Notes under the pieces: generated by a model
What the model was told of the DNA's origin: nothing
Seen by the model: only the letters and a program-made list of their open reading frames with translations
The model's database searches: none
Program-made: the position numbers and the translations under genes
Source of the DNA: Symsagittifera roscoffensis
Lineage: Eukaryota; Xenacoelomorpha; Acoela; Convolutidae
Assembly (NCBI RefSeq): GCF_963678635.1
Contig: NC_087070.1
Location: forward strand, 51,256,514 to 51,320,513
Direction of reading: 5' to 3'
Length of the DNA stretch: 64,000 nt
Shown here: piece by piece, positions 30,094-40,619 of the stretch
How the letters are laid out: the number at the start of each line of letters is the position of its first letter
Numbering within the stretch: position 1 is the stretch's first letter

Positions 30094-32300
30094 ATGACAG
30101 ATAAGCAAGCTCAGAAGCTGTCTAGGTGTTTTGACGGACGTAGGAAATATGAGGAGGAATTTTATAGGCTCTATTCAGATCTGAAAGACTATTCTTAGCA
30201 AAGGTAAGGACAGTCAAAGTTGAAAGGTCTATCCAGCAGTGCCAAATAGCAATAGAAAACTCAATAAGGAAAAACGACGACCTTCGCATTCTTGCTCAAA
30301 AAACGCTAGAACCTAGCAGTGCTCTCGCTGATCTTGACACTTGGTTAATCAGCATTACTTGCGCTCGAGATGAAATGCTGGAATTGTTAATTAAGCCCTT
30401 GGAAATGGCGAAAACTTTGTTTCCAGAGACTGGAGATGCTGACCCGCAAGCATCGCGAGCTGCTTCAACTGTCAGCCGGTCCACCCGATATAGTTCCCTG
30501 CACTCTAGAGCGTCTTCAATGACTTCCAGTCAGCGCAAACGCGAACTCGAATTAGCAAAATTGCGACGTCTTGAAATCGAGCGACAAAATGAAACAGGTA
30601 TCCGTCTAAAAGAAAAAGAAAACGAATTGGCTCTTGAGACACTTGTTGAGGAGAACAAACGAAAGCTCAATGAGGCCAAAAAGTTGACACAGAGTTAATG
30701 GACGATGATTCGGACATTGATACTGACATCAATAAAACCACTCTGCCTTCGAGTAGAACACAACGAGTTGTCGCTGAAACCTGAACAAAAGATTGGGTAG
30801 ATGAAGCACTCGATACACATTCGTCGGAACTTGCATCAACTATAACCATTATTCCCCGACAAGAACCTCAACCTCCGGGAATCACCAATTTGGTTTCTTT
30901 GTCTCTTCCACCAAGCACGGTTGATCTAATAAACGTCCACCTTTTTCCATCCAGTAGCAACCCAAGCGTTTGCCTACCATTACAATCGGTGGTATCATCT
31001 ACCGTTCATAATTTGAAGATTCCTTCTCAACCTCTCCCACCGCCGTCGCCAGCACCCCCGCCCCCGTCCTCGCCCCCGCTTCTTTTCATTCCACATATGC
31101 CAGCAGCAATGAGCCCCACATTACATGCTTCTGTCCCAATTAATACAACAGTCAATACGGCAACCCAGCCGGTGAACCTGATTCCTATTACTGCTCCACC
31201 AGCGAGTATTAATAACTCAACTCGTGTTCCAACAAATCAACCATCCTTCAACCATCCACATCCAGTTCGTTATATACCCAATATGAATAACTGGAGAATG
31301 GCACCTCCAACCACCGCGCCATTTACCGCATCAGATTCTACAGTACCCCAGGTTAAATACCGTTCAAACTGTCACACCAATAGTGCAACCACCACTCTCA
31401 CAATACCCGTGCACTGTTGGAGGGACAGTGTTTTACAATAACCAAGCGCAAGTGTCAACACAGCAGTTGTCTCAAGTCCCCAGCTATCCACATAGTGCCT
31501 TAGCTTATCCGACATCATTTGTTCCTCAGCCACACAATTTCGCTTCAACCTCAGTTCAACCACCACCTAATGCAGTAACCCTTGAAAATTTAAAGGAAAT
31601 ACTAACTTTCAACCGTAAGGATCCATTACCACTGTGGAACCTTAGGAAATACGGTGGCTGTCCACTTCAGTGGTTTGAATGGATTGGACAATTCCGAAGT
31701 GCTGTGGACTCTCAAAACTTGTCAGATGATGTTAAGCTGCACTACCTTAAATCATTAGTCAAAGATAAAGCTGAGACTGCTATAGCTGAGTTTGCCTGTA
31801 GTGGTACGATGCACAAAGATGCTCTCATGAAACTTGAGAGAAAAATTGGCCAACCTCAAATAATATTACGTGCATATCTGGACAAACTTTATAATTCACC
31901 GCCCGTTAAGATGCATAGTTCCGACAGCATCATAAGTTTTGCATCCATGATAGCAAGCATAGTTGGAGTGTTCAAATCTTTACATTACAACGCAGACCTT
32001 GAAAGTGCAACACTTCTCGATAAAGCAATAGAGAAGCTCCCACCTAAAATGAAAGAGTCTTGGTCGTTCCACACCGTAAAACGGAGTTTGTATGCTCCGT
32101 CTTTAATTGATTTCAATCACTGGCTGGAGGATAAAGCTGAAGCGCTTGAACGTATGCGTTCTTCATCAAATTACACTAGAAATCAGGATAATTCGGTTCG
32201 GACAAAAACCAATGTTAACATGTTTGCCGCAAACTCGCAAGCTAAGTTTGACGCAAATATTCAATATAGTCCATGTTTAGTTTGTAAAAGCAACCATTAA
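30094..32300 (+). pseudogene. BEL/Pao gag region, interrupted
   Basis: The ATG at 30094 (MTDKQAQKLSRCFDGRRKYEEE) reaches a TAG at 30196-30198. Continuation is in other frames: 30375-30698 (helical, Arg/Glu-rich, ending near a TAA), then a Pro-rich region at about 30890-31440, then 31383-32300. The last is the well-preserved capsid-like DUF1759 domain (LPLWNLRKYGG…LQWFEWIGQF, LHYLKSLVKDKA, KLERKIGQPQII). A CLVCKSNH motif at its end is the start of the zinc knuckle, and a TAA follows at 32298-32300. The overlap of frames at 31383-31441 marks one frameshift. Confidence 0.82.
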
Positions 32301-32463
32301 ATTTTTAAACGTAGCGTTTTTAAAGAAAAAACTCCAACACAGCCTGCTAAATTTTGCGCTGAAAATAAGCTTTGCTTTTCTTGTTTTCAAGGAAATCATA
32401 TTTTTTAGGAAATGTCCCAAGCCCAAAACTTGTCCCAAACCACAGTGCAAGAGCACTCATAAT

Positions 32464-33356
32464 GTGTTACTGCACGGCGCAGAACGCGTTTTCCCTACAA
32501 ATAACCAATCTGGTTATGCACCGCGCACAACTGCAGCCAATCCCGCAGTTCAAACTCCATTTAGACCCACGACGCAAAACAATACTTGTGGGACATCCCT
32601 TATGAATCTAAAAGGACTGATGCCACATATAAATCTCACGTTATCATCAAATGACTCTGAAACCACCGCACTTGAGTTATGTGACACAGCTTGCAGTCAC
32701 TCTTGTATTTCACCTGAACTCGCTCGCAGACTCAATCTGACAGGTAGGAAAATTGATTTGAATGTCAATGGCGCCAATTGTTCCGAAGATATTACTTCAG
32801 AACAAGTTGATTTGAACGATCTGAATTTAATCCAGATATTTTGTTCACCGTTTGTGCATATGTAAAAAACAACATTTACATAGGTTCAGATATAATTAAC
32901 GTTCGTAGGTTGCAAGAGAAATACTCTCACTTGGAACCAATTGATTCAGTCGAATTTCGGTACGCTGATGTCGAAATGATTTTAGATCAAGATGTTTATG
33001 AGTACATTTGTCCTCTGGAATACTGCCAGGATATCAGCCAAAAATCACCTTTCACCGTTCGCCTCCCAATTGGATGGGTCTTAAGTGGTCCACTCCCTGC
33101 CTCCACCGGCCTGATCTCAACATGGTTGCATTGTAACATCGAAGATGTAAGTTTGGTAGATCATGTCAAATCTTGGTACGAACTTGAATCATACGGTACG
33201 TATAAACAAGTAGATGCCCTATCGTCAGACGATAAAAGGGCGAATAAATTTATAGAAGCATCAACTATACATTATGGTGATAGATACGCCGTTAGGATGC
33301 TTTGGGCCGAAGACCACTCACAGTTGCCCAACAACTACTACTCCGCCACAACTTAA
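32464..33356 (+). pseudogene. BEL/Pao protease region, interrupted
   Basis: 32464-32865 includes LELCDTACSHSCISPELARRLNL, matching the Pao aspartic protease (usually D-[ST]-G; here D-T-A, so the active-site Gly is replaced by Ala). 32841-33356 continues with SDIINVRRL…PLEYC and LPIGWVLSGPLP, the conserved segment between protease and RT. A frame change near 32841-32865 and another near 33274-33356 separate the pieces. Confidence 0.75.
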
Positions 33357-34314
33357 ATCTATGGAAAAACGTTTAGACAAAGTCACAAACCTCAGGGCTT
33401 TATACGCAAAAAACATTCAAGAAGATTTTGACAAAGGTTACGTCATCAAAGTGAATACACATGACTGCAAAAATCGTTCCGCTACGGAATGGTATCTTCC
33501 TCATCACCCCGTGATTAATCCAAATAAACCCGGAAAAGTCCGCCGCATCCTAAATGGTGCAGCCAAATTTCATGGATCGTCACTTAATAAAGCTCTTTTG
33601 GTTGGCCCAGATTTGCTTCAGAATCTGCTGGCCTTCCTAATGAGATTCCGTCAACATCAACATGCAGTATCAGCTGATATTGAAGGCATGTTCCTTCAGG
33701 TTGGTGTTCTCCCAATCGACCAACTGTCACTTCGTTTTCTGTGGCGGGAGGATCCCACAACCGATGTGGTAACGTATCAATACACGCGACACATTTTCGG
33801 AGCTCGTGACTCGCCCACATGTGCTAACTTTGCTCTTCAAAAGACAGCTCGCGACAATCAAGTCTTTTTCACCGACGCAGCGTCAGCCGTGATGCAAAAA
33901 TTCTATATGGACGATTATCTTGATTCGTTTCCCGAACCTGAACAGGCATTAAAAGTAAGTTAGGACCTTGTAGAACTACTTAAGTTAGGAGGATTTAAGT
34001 TGACAAAATTCGTGAGCAATGTCAAAGAGATTCAGAAAGAGTTATGTACGTCAAGCGACAATTTAAGTCAAGTTAAGGAGATTCTAAGTAGTGAAGGTCA
34101 AGAATCGCATGTTCTAGGTTTGAAATGGGATCACGTTCTCGATACATTGGTAGTTAGTCGAGGTGTAAACAGAGAACTGAACGATACTGTTACCCAACGT
34201 ACAGTTCTAAGTTTTGTCTCTTCAGTTTTCGACCCTATTGGGTTAGTCGCTCCGTACACTGTCAGAGCCCGACTACTTCTTAAAGAGATTTGGAGAATCA
34301 GTGGTCAACAATGA
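33274..34314 (+). pseudogene. BEL/Pao reverse transcriptase, interrupted
   Basis: Contains YVIKVNTHDC…TEWYLPHHPV and KVRRILNGAAKFHGSSLNKAL; then VSADIEGMFLQVGV (first catalytic Asp), HIFGARDSPTCANFAL, and FYMDDYLDSFPE with the YxDD catalytic box. A TAG at 33961-33963 interrupts the frame; it resumes at 34000-34314 with TKFVSN and TVLSFVSSVFDPIGLVAPYTVRARLLLKEIW, the conserved Pao motif that leads into the RNase H/A17 region. Catalytic residues remain visible, but the frame is broken. Confidence 0.88.
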
Positions 34315-34329
34315 GATAACCCACTTCCT

Positions 34330-35214
34330 TTGGACTTGAATGCCAAATTCCTCGAATGGCGGTCTGGTCTACCCATCCTGGGTCAACTGATCATACCGAG
34401 ATGCTACTTTCCATCCGCAGTTGACAAAATTGAACTCCATATGTTTGGTGACAGTTCACAGAAAGTCTTCTGTGCAGTTGAATTTCTCCGTGCGCGCATT
34501 ATTGATACACAAGAGACAAAACTCGCCTTCATTTTGGGTAAAGCCCGCGTAGCAACAATGAAGGCTATTTCCATCCCAAAATTAGAGCTGCAAGCTTCTT
34601 TGCTTGCTACACGCCTCAAAATAGATATCATGAAAGCACTTTCGATCCCTATAAATGATGTCTTTATGTGGACTGACAGCACCACTGTGCTACAATGGCT
34701 CCATTCGACTGCAAAGCAGCCAGTATTCGTCGCTAATCGAGTAGGCGAAAAACTGGAAGTTACCACTGTCGACGAATGGTATCACGTAGATACTGAAAAC
34801 AACCCAGCTGATACTGGTACTCGAGGTATTGCCGCTGAAGCCTTGAAGGACAGCAGCTGGACTCAAGGTCCCAGCTTCCTCAGAACCAGTGATTGGTCCT
34901 TTCGACCAAATGTCGATGTGATTACAAAAATAAAATTAAAAGGTCCTATCGATGATGTCATCGATACTGCCACTAATTTTTTAATCAATCCGTCAGTCCC
35001 TGAACCCGTCATTAAGTGGAAACGTTACAGCTCGTTTCTCAAATTATTGCGCGTAGTAGCATTCATCCTTCGATTAAATCCTAAATTTAATCAGTTCCGT
35101 GGAACAATCGCTAATATCGTTAAACCGTCTGAGATAGATAATTCTCAACGAATGTTGTTTCTTCTTTCTCAAAAAGAAGCGTTTCTCTGCAGAGTTCAAA
35201 TTATTGAGTTCTGA
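34330..35214 (+). pseudogene. BEL/Pao RNase H and connecting region
   Basis: A 294-codon frame with ELHMFGDSSQKVFCAVEFLR (RNase H first Asp), IPKLELQASLLATRL (Glu), FMWTDSTTVLQWLHS (Asp) and NPADTGTRGIAAEAL (last Asp), all four acidic positions being present. It ends in the region leading to integrase. A TGA at 34312-34314 separates it from the RT and a TGA near 35212 ends it. Confidence 0.85.
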
Positions 35215-36069
35215 GAAATATGTTAAGAATGTAAGCCCTATTGCAACTCTCTCCCCATTCATTGACCCCGATGGACTTCTTAGATCCATAGGACGCATTA
35301 ATCGTCTCTCTGAACTCGAATTTAAAATAAATATCCCATCATACTTGATGGCCGTCATCCATTAGTCAAATTGTTTGTGGCTCATCAACACAACAAACAT
35401 AAGCATCAGTCAATTGACTATCTACGATCTGTCATCCAGATGGAATATGCAATCTTAAAATTAAGATCATTGCTCCGTAACATTGAACTTATTTGTAAAA
35501 ACTGCCGAAAGCGAAAGTTGAAAACCATCACCCCTTTCATGTCTGATCTGCCAATTGAGCGTCTTGGATACCGCCAAGCGCCCTTCAACAGTTGCGGAGT
35601 CGTTTACTTCGGACATTTTCACGTAACAATCCGTAGGAGTTCGGAGAAACGTTGGGCGTTTTTGTTCACTTGTTTGACCACTAGAGCCATCCATATTGAA
35701 GTCGTACCATCAATGGATTCAAGCTCCTGTGCCATGGGAGTAGAATGATTCATCGCTAGACCAAATCGAAAATTTGGTCCGATAATGGTACAAACTTTGT
35801 CGGTGCAGAGAAAGAGCTTCTTCTGTGTACTCGAGCATGGAATGATCTTGCCACCGCTCTCCTTGTCCACAAAGGCATCGAATGGACGTATAACCCACCA
35901 TCTTCACCACATCATGGTGGCTCTTGGGAACGTCTTGTACGTAGTTGCAAGAGAGTTTTCTACTCCATCCTCACAACCCGTAAATTAACCGACGAGGTAC
36001 TCCAGACCTCCATTTTATCTGGTGGAACAGTCCCTCAAGGCGCGTCTACTTACAGCGATAAGCAAAGCA
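35215..36069 (+). pseudogene. BEL/Pao integrase, broken, runs into gap
   Basis: The zinc-binding part (VAHQHNKHKHQSIDYLR … CKNCRKR) is at about 35371-35515. The core follows with GVVYFGHF near 35598, where the family usually has G-V-D-Y-F-G-P, so the first catalytic Asp is Val. Next come FTCLTTRAIHIEVV, WSDNGTNFVGAEKE (second Asp, about 35780-35815) and SPHHGGSWERLV (Glu, about 35900-35940). Frames change near 35745-35760 and 35815. The last bases before the gap translate to a Pao C-terminal-domain start (LVEQSLKARLLT). Confidence 0.82.
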
Positions 36070-36269
36070 NNNNNNNNNNNNNNNNNNNNNNNNNNNNNNN
36101 NNNNNNNNNNNNNNNNNNNNNNNNNNNNNNNNNNNNNNNNNNNNNNNNNNNNNNNNNNNNNNNNNNNNNNNNNNNNNNNNNNNNNNNNNNNNNNNNNNNN
36201 NNNNNNNNNNNNNNNNNNNNNNNNNNNNNNNNNNNNNNNNNNNNNNNNNNNNNNNNNNNNNNNNNNNNN
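36070..36269. other. Assembly gap, 200 N
   Basis: Exactly 200 N, so probably a placeholder of unknown true size. Left of it is the plus-strand Pao integrase; right of it is the minus-strand Pao remnant copy 2. Confidence 0.99.
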
Positions 36270-37108
36270 TACACAAAAAAATAACTCTGGAAGTCTGTCA
36301 GAGGATCATTTTCCCTCAAAAAAAATTCATATAATGAAATAAAGATATTCAGTTTTGTTTCTTTAATTTTTTTTCTAAATTTTTTTTTGATTTTATTTGT
36401 CTGAGTCATTGAATTCGTTTGATTTGAAAAAAAAAACATGTTAGAGTTGTTCAAACTATCGTTCAAAATAGTGAAGCGCAGTTTGGTGTGCGGGAAATGA
36501 AACGCAGTCTTGAAGTTAAAGATGATGAAGAATAGTTTAAAGCTTGTTTTCTGGTAACATGAACTAATAGTTTCTTTTTCAGACTATTTCACTAAAATTG
36601 TTTATGAGAATTCAGCATGACTTCATTTTTTTGTGTTTCAGTTTTTTGAAAACTGGTATCATTTTTGAAAACAGCTCGCTACACCAAAAAATATCTCGTT
36701 GTCGGCAAAAACTTGAAATGCAAACTTTTGTTGGAATCCTGAAGTTTGTATAACACCCTAATTGCTGACAGTTCTTAAATTTTTTAAGAGCAAGTACACT
36801 CTGTTTTGTGACCGCACTAACTTCAAACCCTAAATTATCTTTCAAAAAAGTAAAAGCTGCAACCAAATTAAATTAAATCTGGTAACGGCATAACTCACAG
36901 GATTTGTAGATATAAACGGATAATTTAACAAAAACGGCACATTCACGGCTAGAACGTGCTAACATTAGCAGCATTGTTGTGCTATATGGTAAATCACATG
37001 CAAACGGCAATAGCATGACAGATAAGATCGGACAGGTTAACTTTGCTATGTTTTTTGTTAGTTAAACTTATATATACAGTTTGGTTTGGGTAAAAACATT
37101 GGTTTTTT

Positions 37109-37176
37109 GGGGGGCTCGAACCTACGTCGAACCAGTCTCGTCAGTTTTTTAGGCTTGGTTCTGGACCGCTCGGCCA
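37109..37176 (-). other. tRNA-like sequence with box A and box B (copy 2)
   Basis: Counterpart of 23661-23727. The minus strand has ggccgagcggtccag (box A) and aggttcgagccccc (box B, closer to consensus than copy 1). AACCA…TGGTT could pair as an anticodon-type stem. It is a degenerate tRNA-derived sequence. Confidence 0.55.
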
Positions 37177-37192
37177 ATTAACTTAGTTCGAT

Positions 37193-37785
37193 TTACTCGA
37201 TTTTTTTTTCTCGCTTATGAAATGTTATTTGCGCGGCAACATCCTCCGCCCCCAAGGAAGCTAGGACAGGCGCGAGTTTTACTGCCGGACAGGTAAGGTC
37301 ACCATTCAAGGTTTTTAGCACGGCGGATTGGGCTATCCCGTATTTTCCGAAGGTAATCGTTCCAATGCGGGCCAAAGAAATATAACCTCGGTGTTGATGG
37401 ACTCTACTAACCACACTAAATTGCCTGTCTTGAGTTTCTGTTGAGGAGAGGAGTGCCACTAGGCTCGCCTATCGAGACCTGTCACATATTCGCCTAGCCA
37501 TCGTGGCCAAATTGCATATGCCTGCGTACGCACGAGCCGTTTTCTATGGTTGAATTCCTCCTCAGAGCTTAAGGAAGGGAATGCCGCACTTGGCTTCCCA
37601 AGCAGGACGTGGTTAGGCGTAATAGCTTCCAAACTATCCGGATCACTGTTGATAGGAGTCAGTGGTCGCGCATTTAAAGATTGCTTGACCAATCAGAATA
37701 GAGTACACGCATGCAGGACTTTACCAGACGCACCCATGAGCCACTATGATGTGGCGCACTAGGTTTCCAATTTATGCCTTTGTCT
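37193..37785 (-). pseudogene. BEL/Pao integrase C-terminal part (copy 2)
   Basis: Contains LVKQSLNARPLTPINSDPDSL, NHVLLGKPSAAFP, RLVRTQAYAIWPRWLGEYV and VKLAPVLASLGAEDVAAQ. The TAG at 37459-37461 is at the same codon as in copy 1. A TGA precedes LVKQ near 37694, and a frame change lies between about 37380 and 37459. Confidence 0.8.
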
Positions 37786-37800
37786 GATAAGCGGCTGCTC

Positions 37801-38203
37801 AGGATGATTTGTTTAGGCAAAAGTCATTGGATATTGGAGGTCCTTCAACTCGAATTTCAACAGTTGCTGCTTAATTTTTTACTGTAACGTCATATGTTAA
37901 TTAAGAAGATTTCCACGAGTTGACCGTCGAGAGAGTCTAATTTCATCTTGGTGACTGAAAACTGTTATCTTCTCGTGTGCTTTCTTCTAATAAAGCTGAG
38001 GCTGGTCCACCAAGATGAACTAAATTAAATTTTTGAACGACCTTGCTTCATCTGAAGAACTTTCATACTGGGTCACTTGCAACATCTAGAAAAAAAAAAG
38101 GTTTTTCATAGAACTTAGAAAGTCAAACTTTTCGGTATGGATCTGATAGCTGAAAAGGAAATAAATTACTTTTTAATAATTCGAACAGTTAAAAATTTAT
38201 AGT
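37801..38203. other. No gene seen
   Basis: AT-rich spacer between the Pao remnant and the large palindrome; nothing is supported. Confidence 0.4.
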
Positions 38204-38933
38204 CTAACGTTTGTCTAACTCTCGGGTCGTTTCCAGGAAAGGAGTAGAAAGCATTTGAGATCTCGAGAACAGTGATTACACGTGATGCCATTGTGGCAAT
38301 TCGTTTTTTCTTGTTGTTGACTCAAGTTTGATGGCGCTAGTCTAGATGACGAAAGAGTGAACTTATCCCGAGTCGAGATTTTTCACCAAATTTGAAGCAA
38401 GATTTGAGCGGTTTGAGCGGTTTTTTTAGACAGTTACGCTCAAAATCTTGCTTCAAAATGAGCGGTTAGAGCGGTTTTTGAACGGTTTATCTAAAAAAAA
38501 CCGCTCAAAAACCGCGCAAGATTGAACGGTTTTGAGCGGTTTATCTAAAAAAACCGCTCAAAAACCGCGCAAGATTTGAGCGGTTTATATAAAAAACCGC
38601 TCAAATCTTGCGCGGTTTTTGAGCTGTTTTTGAGCGGTTTTTTTTAGATAAACCGCTCGAAACCGTTCAAACCGCTTTTTTTGAAGCAAGATTTTGAGCG
38701 TAATTGTCTAAAAAACCTCTCAAACCGCTCAAATTTTGCTTCAAATTAGGTGAAAAATCTCGACTCGGGATAAGTTCGACTCTTTCGCCATCTAGACTAG
38801 CGCCATCAAACTTGAGTCAACAACAAGAAAAAACGAATTGCCCCAATGGCATCACGTGTAATCACTGTTCTCGAGATCTCAAATGCTTTCTACTCCTTTC
38901 CTGGAAACGACCCGAGAGTTAGACAAACGTTAG
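38204..38933. repeat. 730-bp palindrome (foldback element) with gagcggttt core
   Basis: The left arm runs from ctaacgtttgtctaactctcgggtcg and the right arm ends cgacccgagagttagacaaacgttag. Arms of about 190 bp of unique sequence are near-exact reverse complements (agatctcgagaacagtgattacacgtgatgcca against the opposite strand near 38850). The centre (38395-38750) is a degenerate array of ttgagcggtttttgagcgg in both orientations. There is no coding capacity; this is a foldback-type transposon or a DNA palindrome. Confidence 0.88.
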
Positions 38934-39224
38934 AAAATGGAAATTGTATGATAACCATTTTTTTTCAAAAAAAAAAACGTAGTTTTTTTTTCATCACCAG
39001 ACTGTTGTATTTGGTTCAAATAGCCGGAGAAACTAGATTGAATCTTTTTTCAATGGTATTTTGAAATTGTATGATTATTGTATGATTAGCATTTTTCCAT
39101 ACATTTGATGCAGGCAATTGCATGATAAGCCTTTTCGGTGTCGGGAAATGTAAGATAAGCATTTTCGGTTTATGGAGGTCAACCCGGGTTCACATTACTT
39201 TTACAGTCCTTTTTGTTGGTTTTT

Positions 39225-39450
39225 ATCGGTTTTCTTTATAAGACCGCTCAAAAACCGCTCAAACCTTGCTTGAAAAACCGTTCAAAAATCACCGCAAGAA
39301 ATGAGCGGTTTTTTAAGCAAGATTTGAGCGGTTTGAGCGGTTTTTCCAAAAAAACCGCCCAAACCGCCCAAACCGCTCAAATCTTGCTGAAAAACCACTC
39401 AAACCGCTCATATCTTGAGCGGTTTTTGAGCGGGATCTCGACCCGGGATG
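39225..39450. repeat. aaccgctcaaa repeat cluster
   Basis: A second cluster of the gagcggttt/aaaccgctc unit, partly self-complementary (39240-39310 against 39345-39430) and ending gagcgggatctcgacccggg. It is related to the centre of the 38.2-38.9 kb palindrome. Confidence 0.75.
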
Positions 39451-39479
39451 CGAAGAGTTTAAAAAAAGTTGTAAAGGCC

Positions 39480-39800
39480 TAATGTTGATTCGAGGTCACT
39501 TGTTGATTCTGAGGGGTGTGAGAGTACGAGTATGTAAATACTACTCCACGAGGTAGACACTTAAATTTTGACAACAAAAAAGAAAAAGCCACCATGATTA
39601 AATGCCGATGGTGGACTGCAGCTCCACTCAATGCGTTGTGTACGAGAAGAGTATGTGCATCGTAGAAGTTCTTCTTTGCTGCGACAAAGTTTGTATGATT
39701 GCCCAAAAAGAGCATGGACAGAGTTCCAAGCGTAGCGAGGAATATTTCAACTCCCCTTACGCAAGAATTAATGTCCAAAAATGGAAAAAAAGCTATGTGA
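39480..39800. repeat. Duplicated segment, left copy (pair with 55930-56215)
   Basis: Shares ggtgtgagagtacga, tgtgtacgagaag, ctgcagc.ccattcaa-like and agagcatgga.agagttccaa phrases, in the same order and spacing, with 55930-56215. Frames on either strand (39479-39778 minus, 39602-39871 plus) are not conserved well enough between copies to call a gene. It marks the beginning of the collinear duplication that includes the secreted-family loci. Confidence 0.6.
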
Positions 39801-40619
39801 TTAACTCTTGTGGTTCTTTATCTGAACAGAAATGCCAGAAGTTTTTTAAAATCCTTCCAAATGTTTTTTGAAAAAGATCGGAGAAGTCAGCACTGAGAAG
39901 GACACTGTTTCTACATTGTTTTCACGGCACAAGAAACAATTAAGATTCAATTCGCACAAAACAATATTTACTGATTAAAAGCGTGAGTTTTGCGGTTGAT
40001 CAAAACTCGGGTTCATTTTGCAGACACTCCTCAAAAAAATTAATCGATGGTTGATGGTAATTAAAAATGGGGTTCGTTTTCTTTTCATATTTAGACTGAA
40101 GGCTCATGTACACCTATTATTAGCGAACACCCTTAAGCAGCGACCTGATTTCCAGACCTAAATATTTTTTCTTTTACTATATGAAAGTAGAGCAAGCCTC
40201 GTTTTTGCGTTTTTAAGTTTAAATGCTGTCAAAAAATATTAAGTGTTGTCTCACGTAAAAAAAATTGAAATGAGAATTAATTTGCGTAATATCCTAACGA
40301 GAGAGCTGTAGAGACGAGTTGGGCGAGGTTGTGTCGCGTGATGTTGGGATATGCCGTAAATTAAGAAAAAGAGTTGATGAATTGTTCAAGAAGAGTTTGG
40401 TTTTTCTGGAAACTACTTTTTTTCTAAATAAGCGTATAGATGTTGAACACAAAAAACTAGCCAAATGGTTATTGAGCAACCAGCACAGAATATTCCAAGC
40501 CAATTTATCATAGCAAACAATAATTAGATAAAAATTGAAAAATGAATAATGTGTATTTTTTTCGTATTCACAATCGATGCTTTGTTTTAATTAAACGCAA
40601 CTAGTTTTTTAGGCCATAC
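39801..40619. other. No supported gene
   Basis: AT-rich. The frame 40319-40513 has weak plausibility only. Phrases near 40515-40600 (gatgctttgttttaattaaacg) match 56345-56400, extending the collinear duplication. Confidence 0.4.

Larger units (their letters stand above)
30094..36069 (+). mobile_element. BEL/Pao LTR retrotransposon, decayed, cut by the assembly gap
   Basis: The domains run in BEL/Pao order on the plus strand: gag-like DUF1759 region, protease, RT, RNase H with the Pao-specific region, integrase, then the start of the C-terminal domain at the N gap. At least ten stops or frame changes break the polyprotein. The 3' end and LTR are lost in or beyond the gap, so I cannot define LTRs. 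The 5' LTR should lie within about 29.1-30.09 kb. BEL/Pao assignment rests on the RT YMDDYLDS box, the RNase H/peptidase A17-type region and the integrase motif HHGGSWERLV. Confidence 0.88.
36270..37800 (-). mobile_element. BEL/Pao retrotransposon 3' remnant (copy 2)
   Basis: A diverged copy of 22831-24240 (same order, including the tRNA-like segment), extending further at its 5' end. On the minus strand near 37700-37785 there is KGINW…SAPHHSGSWVRLVKSCMRVL, the end of the integrase core, in which the catalytic Glu of SWERLV reads Val. It then continues into the C-terminal domain. Homology to copy 1 begins right at the gap edge, so it may extend into the gap. Confidence 0.8.

Noticed and set aside
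30890..31441. Pro-rich frame as an independent gene
   Set aside because: It sits between two gag segments of the Pao element and is the Pro-rich gag linker shifted in frame.
38204..39450. CRISPR-like array of gagcggttt units
   Set aside because: Units vary in length and orientation and form a palindrome, with no constant spacer length; the genome is eukaryotic.
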